The notes under the pieces are model-generated. The model worked only from the letters and a program-made list of their open reading frames with translations, was not told the origin of the DNA and made no database searches. Positions 11,680 through 22,220 of a stretch of DNA of 64,000 nt are shown one piece after another; positions within the stretch are counted from its first letter, which is position 1; every line of letters starts with the position of its first letter. The DNA is taken from positions 100,892 to 164,891 of the forward strand of contig RHPI01000017.1 of the NCBI GenBank assembly GCA_009103225.1. Reading direction: 5' to 3'. Source of the DNA: Chlorokybus atmophyticus. Lineage: Eukaryota; Streptophyta; Chlorokybophyceae; Chlorokybales; Chlorokybaceae. The position numbers were made by a program, and so were the translations under genes.

Positions 11680-13530
11680 AAACAAGTCCAGAACAGCTAG
11701 CATAGCGCAACAACGCATGCGCAGACGGGCAAGGCAGCGAAATCAATGTTGGACACACTCTCAAGAGCTGCAAACCATAGAAACACTGCTTGCAGAGTCC
11801 CCTACAAAATCAGAATATCTATCAGCCTCAAACACATTCCTCCTGGAATAACTGCAGCAAGAACATAGCGTTGCCCTGCAAGTGGCAGCAACTAGAAGAG
11901 CAGCAAAATGGCGGCTAGTAGAGAAAACAATGACATCTTATTGTTTTAATGCTGGCACTCCTCCCCGACAACCCAATCACATGCAACAATCGTGGAGTGG
12001 ACATGCTTGCAACACCCATTACAGACTCGAAGGAGATGTGTGAAGAAGCAGCATAGTCCTGCAAGGGCATATTCACGTATTCACATAGGTCACCTGCAGC
12101 TATGGGGGAAGCAATGGTGAAGTGCCTTGACGCCCTCTCCCCTCGAGTAACAGCACAAAAAGCGGAGAACCTTGTGCTCCCCATTACTGAAGAGGAATTG
12201 CACGCTGCATTACACATCCATGTCACCACACAAAGCACCTAGTGAGGATGGCTTGACAGTGGTCTTCTGGTGTCATTTTTGGCCGATTCCCAAATAACAA
12301 TACCATTAATATTGCCCTCCACGTTCGTAAGCGTCTAAACCTGAGAGACACACAATGCAAAGGCGTGATTATTCTTATTCACAAGAAGGGAGAGAGGGGC
12401 TATCTTCAGAATTAAAGACCTATTACTTTGCTTACGGTCCACGGCAAACTCCTCGATAAAGCGCTTTCCACCCTACTGCGCCCTCTGCTCTTGGAGTGCA
12501 CACATCCAGCGCAAGTAGAATACGTCCCTCACCGATACATCTTTGACAACATCTTGGTGGACCTCAACATCATGTCGCATGCTGAAGCTACAAGTCTTGA
12601 AGGCGCACCTCTTTTACTCAACTTTAAAAAAGCTTTTGACAGACTCGATTGGGCATTCGTCACCTGCGTACTTCAATGTCTTACGTTTTTAAAGACTTTG
12701 CTAGATTGGGTACAAACAATCAACGGGGAGGCCGCAGCTGCATCAACATCAATGGTTACCTTTCTGCATCTTTCCAACTGCAGAGTGTATGACAAGGCTG
12801 CCCCCTCGCACCTTCTCTGTTCATCCTCGCCATGGAGGCATTGGGTGCTCTCCGTCGCACTTTCCTCATAATGAGAGGCATCCAGCTCCCCAACCCAGAG
12901 GATGGACCCGGTAATGATAGCGAAGTCCGCTACACAGGGTTTGCGGATGACCATAAGGTTTACGTGGTTCGCACAGAGTCAGCATTCGCGGGACTGCAAA
13001 GTGCTTGTCCACATACTGCCTGGCATCGCATTCACAACTAAACATGAACAAGTCTACGGGGATAGCATTGGGGCCGGTAACTGGTACGCCCCCCATTCCC
13101 TCCACAACCCAGCACCCATGATGAGGTGCTGAGACAACCTCTCTTCCTGAACCCCTGCCTCCTGGACAACAACAACAAGCCTCCCGCCTGCAGCAGCATC
13201 CCTCACGGACACTAGAGTCGATGGGCCTCTGCTGGCTTTATAATGGTACAGGATCCATGGAGCACGACGGCCAGTCCCTTCCACCCAGCAGAGACTCTGA
13301 TGACATGGCTCCCCCTCTCACTCTCTTCCACACGAGCTCAACTCTCTCTGCTGCGACAGTCTCTTCCCAAAGGCTGGCGGGCTATTCTTTACACCGGGGT
13401 AGGCAAGCCGTTATGCGGAGAATAATGCGGCCTACGCCATTACCTACACCATTATACTCTATCACTACAGCCATACACATAGAGGAGACATCCCACAACC
13501 GCTGCGCGAGCACTGCGTTCACTCTTTAAG
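11680..13530 (+). pseudogene. LINE ORF2, reverse transcriptase domain (decayed)
   Basis: The translation shows the linker RRQRNQCWTHSQEL (about 11735), ITEEELHAAL (about 12180), and remains of the lihKkG and RPIsLl region (12370-12430). The RT core follows: LLNFKKAFDRLDWAFV at 12615-12665 matches the LINE motif D-x-KAFD-x-x-x-W, and TGFADDHKVYV at 12930-12965 holds the catalytic FADD. Frameshifts and stops are frequent. No zinc-knuckle tail or RNase H could be read before the sequence gap at 13628. Confidence 0.75.
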
Positions 13531-13611
13531 GCCCAGAGCAGGACACTCTCACATCCTCCTCTCTCTCTTCACACAGATGCCATCATTTGGTCCGGATACG
13601 AGTTCTGCCCT

Positions 13612-13695
13612 CCCCCCCCCCCCCCCCNNNNNNNNNNNNNNNNNNNNNNNNNNNNNNNNNNNNNNNNNNNNNNNNNNNNNCCCCCCCCCCCCCCC
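13612..13695. other. C-flanked gap (N at 13628-13680)
   Basis: C runs at 13612-13627 and 13681-13695 flank 53 N. Same artefact pattern as the other gaps. Confidence 0.95.
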
Positions 13696-14161
13696 TCCTC
13701 CTCAACGCTGGCGCTCCCTGCTCCTCCATCTCCCCTGTGGGTAGCAATCGATGGCTGGCCTTACCCCCATCCCAACACTATAAAGGCTGGCGGGTGGTAG
13801 GCTCGGCCCCTCTCCACTCACTGCATGTGGACCCATTACTTATAGAGTGGGTTCTATGCATAGCTAGCGCCACGTAGCTCACTTCGGGAGTATCGCGCTA
13901 AGCTGGGTTATAACATCCTAGCAGCCCGACCTGCCCATCTCTTTCCTGCGCCGAGATAATGGCCTCACCTTCACCTTAGCAGCAGGAGAACAGTGGACGT
14001 CCGCATGGAAGCTGGTCCACTCCTCTCCACACAAAGGAGCAATCCGCTCCTATATGTGGCTTCTTTCACAACGCACTCTTTGGATACTTCTACCTCTCCG
14101 CGGTCCATCCAGGCTGGCCTAGTAGACTATCCTCTTAGAATGTCACCACATACAATACATT
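13696..14161 (+). other. 3' remainder of the LINE insert
   Basis: C-rich on the plus strand like the rest of the LINE, with no motif I can assign. It ends in an ACAT/TACA-rich stretch next to the candidate duplication GTTCGT (14162-14167), after which Gyp1 coding sequence resumes. Confidence 0.35.
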
Positions 14162-14167
14162 GTTCGT

Positions 14168-14566
14168 TGTATACACTTGATTAGCGTACGTGCAGCTAGG
14201 AATCTTGGACTCTTGTCTCATGCTAAATACATTGCTGATTTGCGCGCAAACATTGTCAAAGAGACAAATACAACACAATCTCAGGCACAGGGCCTTTCTC
14301 AAAGTGATACTTCACCAACTAGGGAGGTATCAACCAGTCAGCAAAGCATGGTAACACAAGGCTCAGGCCCAAGTGGGGAGGACTCCTCCCCACGTAGTTG
14401 ACATGTGAAGGGCCTTCACGTGTCAACTAACGCAGATGTGGAAGATGACGTTCCTGATATATTAGACGAGTTGTCTCGTGCTTACTCGGAAGACTCGTGG
14501 CTTCGCATCTTACTGGGACAAGCGGACTCAGGTCTTGCGTGCAATACACACGGCTTGTCGTCCAAG
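14168..14566 (+). pseudogene. pol: Gyp1 pol, linker between RNase H and integrase
   Basis: The reading ISVRAARNLGLLSHAKYIA, then an acidic stretch DVEDDVPDILDELSRAYSED and LRILLGQ, matches the spacer of Ty3/gypsy polyproteins just before the integrase zinc domain (D-rich, then SW/DSWL). The integrase continuation is at 40735, so E1 separates the two pieces. A palindrome at 14398-14430 puts a stop into the frame. Confidence 0.6.
14398..14430. repeat. 33-nt near-perfect palindrome in the Gyp1 linker
   Basis: Arms of about 16 nt centred near 14414 with a single mismatch pair; core TGTGAAGGGCCTTCAC. It shares TGTGAAGGGCC and an AGTTG/CAACT end with the palindrome at 4563-4607. Confidence 0.85.
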
Positions 14567-14900
14567 GACCAGGTATGGTTCTTTCAAGGACCCCGCGGAC
14601 CATACCTGGTCCATATTCCGCGGGCAAGGACTGCCTGGTCCGCGGGGGACGGATTGTTCCTGGCCCCGAATAGAGGTGCGCACTTGCGCACCAGACATGG
14701 TGCGGCGGACCAGTCAGGTGCGCTAATGTTTCAATGCAATAACGTATCGTTCCGCGGCTGTCGCGCACCGTACCTAGTTCGTCGTGAACCGCAAATGGCG
14801 CGGCACGGACCAGTGACATTACTAGTCCGTGTACATATAGGCAGTCACGACGCCAGAGGCCTGCTTCTCAGCCAAAGCTTAAACCGGCCCGGTCATCGTT
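14566..14900. repeat. Left end cluster of DNA element E1 (GGACCA/TGGTCC-rich)
   Basis: Many copies of GGACCA and TGGTCC in both orientations, mixed with CCGCGG, begin exactly where Gyp1 similarity ends. The outermost left motif GGACCAGGTATGGTTC pairs with the reverse complement of the outermost right motif at 40713-40728 (GGACCATAAGTGGTTC), 12 of 16 positions. This fits a degenerate terminal inverted repeat with subterminal binding-site arrays. No target-site duplication was identified. Confidence 0.6.
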
Positions 14901-15947
14901 TTGCGCGGTGATTCACACCGTGTTGATGTGCTGTGCAGTGTTGCTTTACGTTGTGTTACAATGACTTGCACCGTTGAGGTGGTTGTATCAGCCGCGTGTT
15001 TTGACGGTGAGAGAGGCGCTGATGGATCAGTGTCTGTGTACGCTTGGTTCGGTCAGTTTACTGTTGTCGATCATGCTTATAATGGCATGTAACATCGGCG
15101 GATGGTGAAGTTTAAACGTATACTTACTGTGCGTAAACCGTGGAGAAGCCTGTTTGTGAGTTGTTTGTTAGCGCTGTTCGTCTTCGTGGCGTATGTAGTA
15201 TATCCGTGGATTTTTATCCGCTGCGTTGATATCGACTGTTTGCTGAATGGGTTTTGAGCTGGTTGTTGATGGCAGTGGCAGCGGCGGCGGGTGCGGTGTC
15301 ATTGTTGTGCGCGTTATGGCAGCTCACGGTGTTGGCGATGATCATGCGCCATTGAGCGTGTCGTTGTCGCTCGATGGTCCGCTGCCGTTTATTAGACAGA
15401 GTGGCTCGTTTTACCTGGCCGGTTATGAGCAGGTGATCAGTTGACTTGACTCTTGCTGCTGTGTAATCAATGGATGGTGTGAATGCTTGGCGACTAGGTA
15501 TGCCAATGTGCTGGTTGTTTGGTTTTGATGTGCGCTGTCTAGGTGTCGTTGGGATGGCCAGCTCTGATAGCTGGTTCTATTGCTGGTGAGGGGGATGGCG
15601 TGAGGGAGCTGCATGTGGCGTTGCTTGGTGGGTTTGGTTTTCGTTATAGTCTGCATCATGTGCGGCGAAGTGGAGGCATGCAGCTGCGGCTGAGCAGTGA
15701 TTTGTTGGTTGTGGAGCATGTGGTGGGTGGGGTTGTGTTGGCGCGGTGGGTAATTGCACTCAGTTGTGATATGGAGCCTGGGCGGCGTCGACATTGGGTT
15801 GAACAGTGGCATGATATTGAGTGGTTGCCGTCCGAAGTTGGGCAGTGGAGCATGCATCCTCTGCAAGGCGGAGACAATGGTTACGTTAACAACTCTGGAT
15901 TGCCCCCCCCCCCCCCCCCCCCNTGGCAGCCAGTCTTGCCGCGATAG
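14901..15947 (+). CDS. Cluster of small plus-strand ORFs, unrecognised
   Basis: Four closely spaced frames: 14901-15092 (63 aa, SVYAWFGQFTVVDHAYNGM end), 15103-15258 (51 aa, described separately), 15247-15444 (65 aa, Gly/Ser-rich then SFYLAGYEQ) and 15543-15947 (reading WPALIAGSIAGEGDGVRELH). The last two may be exons: a GT follows GYEQ at about 15432 and an AG precedes VSLGWP at about 15540, and the join keeps the frame. The last frame runs into a C-run and N at 15903-15923, so its end is unknown. No family recognised. The minus-strand frames here look like complements. Confidence 0.35.
15103..15258 (+). CDS. Small membrane-protein-like ORF (51 aa)
   Basis: An ATG at 15103 gives a basic start (MVKFKRILTVRKPWR), a hydrophobic segment of about 20 residues (LFVSCLLALFVFVAYVVY) and a short Cys-containing tail. 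The stop at 15256-15258 lies inside the next frame, whose ATG is at 15247. One predicted membrane helix. Too short for homology by eye and possibly chance. Confidence 0.3.
15903..15923. other. C20 run plus N
   Basis: Twenty C at 15903-15922 then one N; same artefact class as 8462-9214. It interrupts the adjacent frame. Confidence 0.9.
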
Positions 15948-16639
15948 CCTGGTAAGCATCTGCTTGCACGTTACTTGCTGTGCCTGTGCCTCCACATCAT
16001 TGTGATATTGTCCAACATGCATGATGTGATGTACATGGCGTTAAGCTGTTGGCACATGTGGTGCACATGTCATTGCAGTAGTTGGAGCGCTTCCTCTGCA
16101 TCCGGCTGCAGGAGGATAGAGGCTGCCCTGGTCGTGTCGGCTAGATGCATTGTGCCAGCATTAATAGCTGGTGGTGAATATGCAATGATCATCCCGTTGC
16201 AGCTGCTGGTGCTAGATTGCGTGTGCACCGTGTGGTTAGGAACTTGTTGATGTACGCTCTTCTGCATGCCTTAATTGCCTGTGTTGCTGCCGATGCACAG
16301 CAGTGTAGTGAATGTGACCATGTCGCAGTGCTGTGCACGAGGTACCTAGTGACCAGGTTGTCTGGCCCGCGTGTATGTGACACTCTCGCACTTGGAGCCT
16401 GTTGTGTATGCGCATGGGGATGAGTAGTCTCCTGCCTAGGGTGTGATAAGGCTGACAGACAGCGTGCGTGTGCGGGGCTGCATGAGTCAGTGCATGTGTC
16501 ATGTTGTCTTGTCTAAACATGTATTGAACTTTGCAATTGTGGCCGTGTAGTGACCTGTGCTAGTTGTCTGTGCATGTAGCGAACATATAAAGCACTAGGC
16601 GGACCATGACAATGGACCGCTACACATTGTGTAGCCTAA
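15948..16639. other. Non-coding stretch within E1
   Basis: TG-rich sequence without a gene I can support on either strand. It lies between the small plus-strand ORFs and the 3' end of the methyltransferase remnant. Confidence 0.4.
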
Positions 16640-18276
16640 CCTTTGCAGCATCAACCTGCTAAGGTACTCCGAATACACTGGTGGTATACATTCTACAAGG
16701 GTGGGGTCTCTGCATGTATCCAATCGATGCCGAGTGCATGCTGCCACGCGTGGAGTGTTCCGCGTGAGGCTGCTTTGTCGTATACGGGGAACATTTGCTG
16801 TGTGACAGACAGTAGATGCTTGGGCAGTGCACTGCCGGTGCTGTGGGGAGACAGTGCTTGAAGGCTTTTCTTCGCATGATCGCGTACCACATCGACTTGC
16901 AGTTTGGGGCTGGTCTCAAATATTCTGTGTGCCGGAATGTATGCAGACGAAACATGGTACCGCAGAGCACCATGGTTGGGGACATGTGAGCTGCAGCTCA
17001 TGGAACGTTCTCCACAATGTAAGGCTTCCCGCTGTTGCGCAAGCGACTGAGAAGGTGTGGTAGCAGAGTGCTGTGATTCCATGGCGCCTCGTGCATTGCG
17101 CGCTGTGTTGAGATTCGGACACTACTGACCATGCATGGAGTTGGTGCAAGCACAAGTACACACACTCTACCAGAGCATACACACAAGGCTGATCCACAAG
17201 GCTTTCTAAGGATTACAACAAAGTCATACCGCGGGCTTTTATACCCGCCAGTTCTGCACCTGTCTACTCTAGAAGCCACCACGACTTCTACACTCAACCG
17301 ATTCCTGCGCTCTAAGTTGCACCACGTAGGTACTTTCATGAGCTTTCCAACAAGCTATGACACGCGCCATTCAATGACGTAACCACCGAGCTACAACGTT
17401 TCTTCTACAGCGCCTGGAAGTCTCCAGACTCCGGACTCGACTCCGCGCCTGGAACCTTCTCGACTGAAGTCCTCGCCTGGACCTTTCTCGATTGGAACCT
17501 TCTCGCGCCTGAAGCTTCTCGAGGCGATTTTTATCCACAGGGCAAGCTGACCGGATACAAGAATATCCTCAACACGCTGCGCATCTGTTATGCAGGCGGT
17601 ATAGGCTTGACAGGGCGGACTAGCCCAAATGAGGTCATACATGGCGAGATCTACTGTCAAGGCATCTCCTTGCACGAATGGAAACGGGTACTCCGGCTGT
17701 GCATTGATGTCTACACCGGTAAGAATACAGCCCCATGCTAGCGCCGCAGCCGCCGCAGCACAAGTCCAGCACCCGCGGCCGATGTGGTGGACTATCGCTG
17801 CGGAGGTGAGTGTGTGTCATCAGGAGCGGGATCGAGACAGTCCACAGAGGCAATGCATGAAAGGGGGGTTGCACTTTGCGATGTTGCTGCACACGCTGCC
17901 CTCCGACTTGGTGGCAGCTTGTGCTACCATTGTGGGTGAATGTAACGACGATGTTATGCAATGCCATGTTCAGGTGCTGGATGTCATTTTCATGGAAGCG
18001 GACACTGTGACGACCTGCCACCAACCTTAAGTGAGCCTCGCGACATGGGCGCGCTTTGGCCAACACATGGTGCGTCGGTGTGCATCAGCTCTCACCGCTT
18101 TTGCCGTTGTAAGCATAAATTCTGCCACTGTACCAATTGACGTCCTTGGGCCAGTTCACCATGACGCTATACCCAAAGCACATTTGCCTTCGTGGCAGCG
18201 TAGGCGCTATACAGCAGAGCCAGGGGCTGCTCCAGGCTGTAACAAACACATTGGGGGTTAGGAGATCTTCCACCAC
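16640..18276 (-). pseudogene. Phage-type cytosine-5 DNA methyltransferase with Tudor-like N-terminus (decayed, LTR-interrupted)
   Basis: Reading on the minus strand. A Tudor-like segment (MVNWPKDVNWYSGRIYAYNG, then HSVRFHENDIQHLNM) precedes motif [16 protein letters not shown] (about 17720-17770), [14 protein letters not shown], and motif [10 protein letters not shown] with the catalytic Cys (about 17600-17620). After the solo LTR come LLPHLLSRLRNSGKPYIVENVP (motif VI ENV, about 17000-17070), VLCGTMFRLHTFR, HRIFETSPKL, ALGIDWIH and ECIPPVYSEYL. This order is that of phage and large-virus C5 methylases. Removing the 469-bp LTR with its CGCTG duplication restores the frame. Other lesions: a deletion/frameshift near 17717, an in-frame TGA at 16998-17000, and frameshifts near 16930 and 16695. 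It would methylate cytosine in DNA. It sits inside E1, same strand as the long E1 gene. Confidence 0.8.
17106..17574 (-). repeat. Solo LTR of copia family B in the methyltransferase
   Basis: 469 bp, TGTTGAGATTC...ATATCCTCAACA, the reverse complement of the copia 2 LTRs with few differences. Flanked by perfect 5-bp duplications CGCTG at 17101-17105 and 17575-17579. A solo LTR left by recombination between two LTRs. Confidence 0.95.
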
Positions 18277-19059
18277 ATTTGCAGGTGCGCAAGCATTGGC
18301 CAGGGTTGCTTCATAACATGTGCTCTTGGACTCACCATGTCAGTATCTGTGCTGCTTGAAACAGTTGCGGTGCTCAAGCGTAGCGTAGCCTGTCTGCATC
18401 CACAGCATACGAGTTGCCCCTGCCAACCATGTGTCATGCGACAATGACATATATGTCATGTGAGGTGTGCTGCTGAACTGGTTGTGTACCGCAGTTCCAA
18501 CTTATCTGCCTCTGCTGCTGGGTGGCTTCCGTACTGGCTGCACCCGGTCGCGCATACGGCATACACCGCATAAGATGCCCATGCCACTCAAAAGCAGAGC
18601 CATGGCAGTCAATGCACTTACCCCAGGTTGAAGAACTCCGGACTGGTGCATCTCTGTTGGCTGCGGCAGTACACTATGTGGTGGCCTGCTGCTTGATGAT
18701 GCCAACAAGCTGCTGTAAAACCAAATCGCAGCAGGTAGGCGTCGCACTGCTTCTAATATCGGTTCAGCCTTGCTCGCTGTCCATTGTTAACCACGTATGC
18801 CTGGTAGACGTCGCAGATCAATGTATTCCACCTCTTCGCCGCCATTGACATGGATGGCAACACAACTGGCGGATAGTTGGCAACAATGCGGCACTGGCCA
18901 TCATGTTGGCAACCCTAATTTTGTGAGTTAAACCCTAACAAAGCGAGTATTTCATTATCGGAGGTATGAGTCGACGGCAAGCACGACATCTGTCAGATGT
19001 CGTCCATGTTCATGAGAGTCAAGTCTTCAACGTCGCTGTCATCGTCGTCGGCCTCATGG
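18277..19059. other. Gap between methyltransferase and Cys-rich exon in E1
   Basis: No gene I can support. On the minus strand around 18330-18440 a frame reads DTWLAGATRMLWMQTGYATL, which could be an upstream part of the methyltransferase gene, but it has no known motif. Confidence 0.35.
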
Positions 19060-19683
19060 TAAACATAGTCTATTGCCACATCAGTGTGGCTGCTGACCGC
19101 GGGAACAGCATGTTGCCCACATGTCTGTGTCGAGCACGTATCTTGTGCCCCCTCGGTGGCGTTGTTAGCAGCTGCCGCATTGTGGTTTTCACACCCCAGA
19201 CAGCTGCAGCTTTCCGTGCACGCTTGTTCAGCTTTCCTGCATTTGCATCATTTGGTGTGCCACCTGCCTGTCTTGCAACCACACCCTTTCATCAGCAGGT
19301 GCCTCCTGCTCATGGCTTGCATGTTGTCTGGCAGGTCTTGCACTGCCGTCCACATGCCGTCCAACTCATAAACATAAAATCCGTACTAACAGAGGTCTGG
19401 CAAACGCATGTCTGACTCATAACTTTGCATCCACATGTGCACTGATTACACTGCACGCAGTGCGTGCAGCCATAGTGCGTCTACAGTGGGCATGGTGTCT
19501 CTGGGAGTTGATATTTTCTTCCACACAGTTTTGTGGATTGCTTCTAGCCAGGTTCACCCAAGGTGGCTTTATCACTGGTGGTGGCATCAGGTCCGTGGAG
19601 CTGATAATACAAGGAAGCAAATGTACCACAGTCGAATGAACTGCGGTATTTCTCGAAATACGCACAACCAAGCAGTCGCAGCA
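19060..19683 (-). CDS. 3' end of the long E1 gene: Cys-rich C-terminal region
   Basis: Continuation, below the copia 1 insertion, of the gene at 32109-37932. Directly at the junction the minus-strand reading is LLGCAYFEKYRSSFDCGTF, in frame with the residues on the far side of copia 1 once one target copy is removed. Then VDALWLHALRAV, then a Cys-rich tail (GCGCKTGRWHTKCKCRKAEQ continuing to CTESCSCLGCENHN, about 19200-19290). This resembles Cys-rich ends of DUF6589-like, transposon-associated eukaryotic proteins; zinc binding is likely. One or more frame changes lie between 19330 and 19600, by intron or mutation. Confidence 0.6.
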
Positions 19684-20108
19684 TGTTGAGAGTCATTCCT
19701 ACATACGATCAGCATCGACCCTCCACACAGGAGTAGAAGGTCGTAAGGACGAGCACTAGGTCCGGACTTAGCAAGATGGCGTCGTCGGATCAGACTCCGG
19801 ACTCCAGACTGGAGCCTTTCTAACTGCTTCATATCTCCGCGTATACCTACTCATATTAGGCGTGTAAGAGCCTGTTGAGAAGCTCTGATTGTAAGGAAGA
19901 CAACGCAGCTTAGTGCGCGTCAAAAGGCTGAGTATAGCTTACGCAGTGCTTGCAAACGTAGACGTGTGTTTAACTGGCTGGTATAAGAACCAGCGGACAA
20001 CTTGTAATAGATGAATGTGATGTGACTTGTGTATGCTGTGGTGGCGGTAGCTCTGTCTCTGTGTGTCTATGCTTGCCACAAGTACATGTGCATGCTAGTC
20101 CTTCAACA
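19684..20108 (+). repeat. 5' LTR of copia 1 (family A)
   Basis: 425 bp, TGTTGAGAGTC...CTTCAACA. Against the 3' copy (31676-32108) I count about 10-11 substitutions plus an 8-bp (GA)n length difference, roughly 2.5% divergence. Preceded by CAGCA; the 3' LTR is followed by TAGCA, a 5-bp duplication with one change. Confidence 0.95.
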
Positions 20109-20122
20109 GGTTATGGGCCCAC
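20109..20122 (+). other. Primer binding site of copia 1 (half-tRNA type)
   Basis: GGTTATGGGCCCAC starts right after the LTR CA. It is complementary to the anticodon stem-loop of initiator methionine tRNA (contains the complement of CAT), not to a tRNA 3' end. This is the internal half-tRNA priming known from Drosophila copia. Confidence 0.85.
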
Positions 20123-20236
20123 ACTACGCTTGAGGAGTGTGAGACTAGCTTGTGTGCATAGTAGTTCCACACTACGGTAGCTTGTTGGTAGCAGAGCCTT
20201 GGGTGTCAACTGCAAGAAAAGGCAGGCACGACAGAG

Positions 20237-21810
20237 ATGGAGGCGACCTACGACAAGGGGCAGATTGCAAAGCTGGACACCGACAACTACAACACATGGT
20301 GCGTGGAGATGAAGGCCTTGCTCATCCACAAGAAGGTGTGGAAATATGTTTATCTGAAGGCACCACCACCAATACCAGGAGCGAACACTGTGTGGTCAGA
20401 GCATTCAGCAGAAGCACACTCTTTGCTTGTGTTGAACTGCAAACCGCATCACTTTCCCATGCTCACTGCATGTGAAGATGGTAGACAAGCTTGGGAAAAG
20501 CTATTAGCCGTTTTCAGAGCCAAGAACAACGCCAGAAAGTTGCAACTACGCAAGCAGCTGCGCGCACTTAGGAAGGAGGCAGCGGAACCCATCATAAAGT
20601 ATGTTGCGCGCGCGAGAGAGTTGTGGGCGGATCTCATTAACGTCGGCCACAACATGGGGGAGACGGAGATTGTGCTGGCTGTTGTTGCAGGGCTACCAGC
20701 AGAGTACGAGGTCGTCGCAACACTGCTGGAGACATCGTCATCAGAGTTGACGCTGGACGATGTACTACCGAAGCTGCTCACCGTGGAGCAGAGGGTGATG
20801 AAGAAGGACGAGCAAGCTGATGCCGTGGCCTTCTACACCAAGAAGCACGGGAAGAAGAGCAACCATGAAGAGAAGAACAAGGGCAACAAGCTAGGCAATC
20901 CTCGTTACAAAGACCTCACATGCCACTGGTGTGGTTGGAAGGGGCACATTGTGAAGGACTGTAGGAAGAAACAACAGGGGCAACCTAGAGCAAGCACCAG
21001 CAACAGCGGCAACGAGCACCAACACAAGGAGAAACATGTCGCCTTCACTGCATCCAGTTCGAGGGCGGGCACAGCTTTTTGGGTGGTGGACTCTGGCTGC
21101 GATCGTCATCTCACACCAAACAAGGAGGTGATGGAGGGCTACAAGAAGCTGACGTCCACAATCAAGGTGGCGGGCTTCGGTGCCAAAGTACTGGTGGCTG
21201 AGGGAGTTCGCAATGTACGACTCCAGTGCAAGGTTGGTAACACACTACGCGAGGTGTTGTTACGCAACGTCTTGCATGTTCCTAAGGCTATTGCGAGTCT
21301 ATTCTCCGTGAGGGTTGCGGAGCGCTTAGGCGCGGAGATCCTATTTTGGAAGGGTGGCTGCTCAGTCATCCTTGATGGGGTCGTGCACATGGTTGGAATT
21401 GCTGATCCAGGAGGGCTCTACCACGTGGAGCAGCCTCAAGACAGAGACATTCAAGCTATGGTGGTAAAGGACCAGAAGTCGCCAACATTGTGGCATTGGA
21501 GGTTCGGGCATCTCAGCTACGTCAACCTCACTCGCCTTGTCGCTGAGAAGATGGTCAAGGGCATCCATCTCAGCACAGAACTCAAGACTGCATCAGGTGC
21601 ACTTTGTGAACCATGCCTGGTTGCAAAGCAGCATGCTATGCCATTCCCATCATCCTCTTCTAGCAGTCAGCATCCTTGCGAGCTTGTGCACATGGATGTC
21701 TGTGGCCCTATGCGCATTGTGGCGAAGGGAGGGGCCAGGTACTTTGCTACATTCCTTGACGACTACAGCAAGCTGTTCATCATCTTTCCATTGACGCTCA
21801 AGTCAGAAGT
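20237..21810 (+). CDS. gag-pol: Copia 1 gag-protease-integrase N-terminal part
   Basis: Open from the ATG at 20237 until copia 2 inserts at 21811. Order: copia gag (KLDTDNYNTWCVEMKALL near residue 11), CCHC knuckle CHWCGWKGHIVKDC (about residue 230), aspartic protease VVDSGCDRHL (about 285), integrase zinc domain (LWHWRFGHLSYVNL, then CEPCLVAKQH, about 415-460) and the first part of the integrase core (HMDVCGPM with catalytic Asp, LDDYSKLFIIFPL). The ORF runs on into LTR B to 21937, an artefact of the insertion. Reading continues at 29293, in frame if copia 2 and one GAAGT copy are removed. No lesion in this part. Confidence 0.9.
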
Positions 21811-21932
21811 TGTTGAGGATATTCTTGTATCCGGTCAGCTTGCCCTATGGATAAGAATCGCCTCGAGAAGATTCAGGCGCGAGAAGGTTCCAATCGAGAA
21901 AGGTCCAGGCGAGGACTTCAGTCGAGAAGGTT
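21811..21932 (+). repeat. 5' LTR of copia 2 (family B), first segment
   Basis: TGTTGAGGATATTC onward, matching 28823-28944 except for the first two bases. Interrupted after GGTT by gypsy 2 and resumes at 26624. Preceded by GAAGT (21806-21810), repeated at 29293-29297 after the 3' LTR: a perfect 5-bp duplication in copia 1. Confidence 0.95.
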
Positions 21933-22137
21933 TGTAACGGCGGTGGTCGCGAATCATCCACCGTCAACGTCATCACCATTATTACTAACCTAGCTAGAAG
22001 TTTCGGTAACTTAGAAGCTTCGTTAGGTGTAGTATAAAAGACGCTCACTGCCTTTGTTAACGCGTTCTGATTTCGCCTGTCATTTGCCGTTGTCATCTTG
22101 CTGCCGCCGTGCATGCCTTTAGTTTAGGTTTGCTTCA
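21933..22137 (+). repeat. 5' LTR of gypsy 2
   Basis: 205 bp, TGTAACGGCGG...TTTGCTTCA, apparently identical to the 3' copy at 26419-26623. TATA-like GTATAAAAGACG at about 22031-22042. Target duplication GGTT (21929-21932 and 26624-26627), or AGGTT if the final A is shared. Confidence 0.97.
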
Positions 22138-22138
22138 C

Positions 22139-22156
22139 TGGTGGAGACGCGGGGTA
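22139..22156 (+). other. Primer binding site of gypsy 2
   Basis: TGGTGGAGACGCGGGGTA starts 1 nt after the LTR and would pair with a tRNA 3' end reading ...TCTCCACCA. I cannot assign the tRNA species. Confidence 0.7.
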
Positions 22157-22220
22157 GGGACAGTGTGTACCCTACCACGAACCCAACGACAAAAGCCAGA
22201 ACCCAGTTCCTACTGCTACG

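Noticed and set aside
14427-14819. 130-aa minus-strand ORF across the E1 left end
   Set aside because: It spans the Gyp1/E1 junction and the repeat cluster, with no motif.
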